A stretch of DNA of 64,000 nucleotides. Source: [Clostridium] scindens ATCC 35704. GTDB taxonomy: Bacteria; Bacillota; Clostridia; Lachnospirales; Lachnospiraceae. Of the stretch, positions 63,249 to 64,000 are shown piece after piece. A model generated the notes under the pieces. The model had not been told where the DNA came from. It did no database searches and worked only from the letters and a program-made list of their open reading frames with translations. Location: contig NZ_CP036170.1 of NCBI RefSeq assembly GCF_004295125.1, positions 499,501 through 563,500 of the forward strand. The letters are read 5' to 3'. The translations under genes were made by a program, and so were the position numbers. Each line of letters starts with the position of its first letter. Within the stretch, counting starts at the first letter, position 1.

Positions 63249-63749
63249 CTAGTCCTGCAAGCATCCGGCAATCACCGAATACGCCCGGTAAAGTTCCTCG
63301 TAGGTTGTCCGGCAGTTAGCCGGGCTGGTGGATGGAAGTCCGATAGCCTCTACCCCTGTCTCAGGGTAGCAATATCTCTTATATAACTGGGCTGCCTTAG
63401 TCCCTGTCGTGAATATGGCCCGGATATCCGCATGATCAAGAATCCTCTTCATATCATTGGCCTTCGCGTTGCGGATACTACCGTCATCCGCTCCTTTGAT
63501 CTCGCATCCGGCCAGCACGTCCCAGACAGCGATACGGTTTCGCAGCGCAAAAGCAATCTTCTCCTCCTTTGTCAGTGGAAGTTCCTCACCGCACACGTCC
63601 GATATTACCTTCCAGAAGCGATTCCTGGGATGCCCGTAATAGAATCCCACTTCCCTTGACTTCGGAGAAGGCATGGTTCCCAGCATAAGAATCCGGGACT
63701 CCTTATCATAGATTGGCTGGAAGTTATGAGTAATGTATTCTGGCTCCAT
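63249..63749 (-). CDS. DNA-deoxyinosine glycosylase
   Basis: The 166-residue UDG-superfamily protein has motif I LMLGTMPSPKSREVGFYYGHPRNRFW and motif II GLPSTSPAN. It removes hypoxanthine from deaminated adenine in DNA. It lies next to a MutS-like gene, so both may belong to a repair-minded segment. Confidence 0.88.
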   Translation of the reverse strand: MEPEYITHNFQPIYDKESRILMLGTMPSPKSREVGFYYGHPRNRFWKVISDVCGEELPLTKEEKIAFALRNRIAVWDVLAGCEIKGADDGSIRNAKANDMKRILDHADIRAIFTTGTKAAQLYKRYCYPETGVEAIGLPSTSPANCRTTYEELYRAYSVIAGCLQD

Positions 63750-63763
63750 CTTATCACGCTCCT

Positions 63764-64000
63764 TTATTCAGACGCAAGCAACCGGTAGATGCGTTCCGCG
63801 TCAGATACAATCTGCCCGGGGAATCCCACGTATTCCAGAAGGCGTATGGCATTCGTCTTTTCATTGATTCCCCTGTGGATTTTATAGTCAAATACAATGT
63901 CATCCTCCCCCTCCTGCTCGCAGAAATAATAATGCTCATACTCCCGGTCAAGCAGTTTCACCAATTCCATATCATGGGAGGCTACCAGCACCAGGCAGTT
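63764..64000 (-). CDS. MutS-like ATPase, C-terminal end only
   Basis: The frame reads in from the right edge and ends EYVGFPGQIVSDAERIYRLLASE. The segment LVLVASHDMELVKLL matches the H-motif of MutS domain V, and INEKTNAIRLLEYVGFP is the usual tail. About 79 codons are visible; the N-terminal parts and Walker motifs lie outside the window, so the subfamily is open. Confidence 0.8.
   Translation of the reverse strand, partial: NCLVLVASHDMELVKLLDREYEHYYFCEQEGEDDIVFDYKIHRGINEKTNAIRLLEYVGFPGQIVSDAERIYRLLASE

Noticed and set aside
1-64000. CRISPR arrays, rRNA genes or prophage
   Set aside because: No regular repeat-spacer pattern, rRNA sequence or phage structural genes were seen.

Overview
The window looks like a chromosomal segment of a spore-forming, selenium-using Firmicute, most probably a Lachnospiraceae member close to Clostridium scindens or Dorea. 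The clues are a clostridial S10/spc ribosomal operon, a D-proline reductase (Stickland) locus, the spoIIA-sigF-spoVA sporulation block, a valine T-box and strong AAGGAGG ribosome-binding sites. The species is inferred from gene content only.

Layout. (1) 1-9433, minus strand: 21 ribosomal protein genes in canonical order from rpsJ to a truncated rplO, read from one consensus promoter at 9777-9805 through a long structured leader. (2) 9.9-29.3 kb: a selenium and D-proline reductase island. It holds a TSUP-family permease with a foldable leader, an unassigned structured RNA candidate, prdE, prdD, prdB (UGA-encoded selenocysteine), a small unknown gene, prdA, prdC, selC (tRNA-Sec), prdF, a TetR regulator, then DUF3343, TusA-like, YedE, cysteine desulfurase-like, LysR, selB, selA, selD (itself a selenoprotein), yedF and a PHP-domain gene. 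(3) 29.5-37.3 kb: a YitT-type membrane protein, a small (p)ppGpp synthetase, a corrinoid adenosyltransferase, a PTS-IIC-like/PfoR-like protein, a small unknown gene and a three-gene MacB-type ABC system. (4) 37.4-39.5 kb: tRNA-Gly(CCC), a small unknown gene and an Na/Pi cotransporter with a PhoU tail. (5) 39.6-44.2 kb: spoIIAA-spoIIAB-sigF, an unlisted 51-codon membrane gene, and spoVAA-AB-AC-AD-AE. (6) 44.3-52.4 kb: a TPR membrane protein, a 44-codon gene overlapping folC, folC, an LTA-synthase-like protein and T-box-controlled valS. (7) 52.6-64 kb: an accessory end with a zinc-ribbon repeat protein, a sortase-anchored beta-helix protein, an Rpn-family nuclease, an FMN reductase, an AEC transporter, an ECF sigma-ABC transporter cassette, a zinc macrodomain hydrolase, a deoxyinosine glycosylase and the tail of a MutS-like ATPase.

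The selenium island is functionally self-contained. PrdF interconverts L- and D-proline. The PrdA/PrdB reductase, fed with electrons by PrdC, reduces D-proline to 5-aminovalerate. SelD makes selenophosphate, SelA charges the selC tRNA with Sec, and SelB delivers it at the UGA codons of prdB and selD. YedE, YedF, the TusA-like protein, DUF3343 and the desulfurase-like enzyme are plausible selenium import and trafficking parts. The least explained items are the RNA candidate at about 11120-11425, the folded leader of the TSUP permease, and two very small conserved-looking genes in the sporulation and folate regions.
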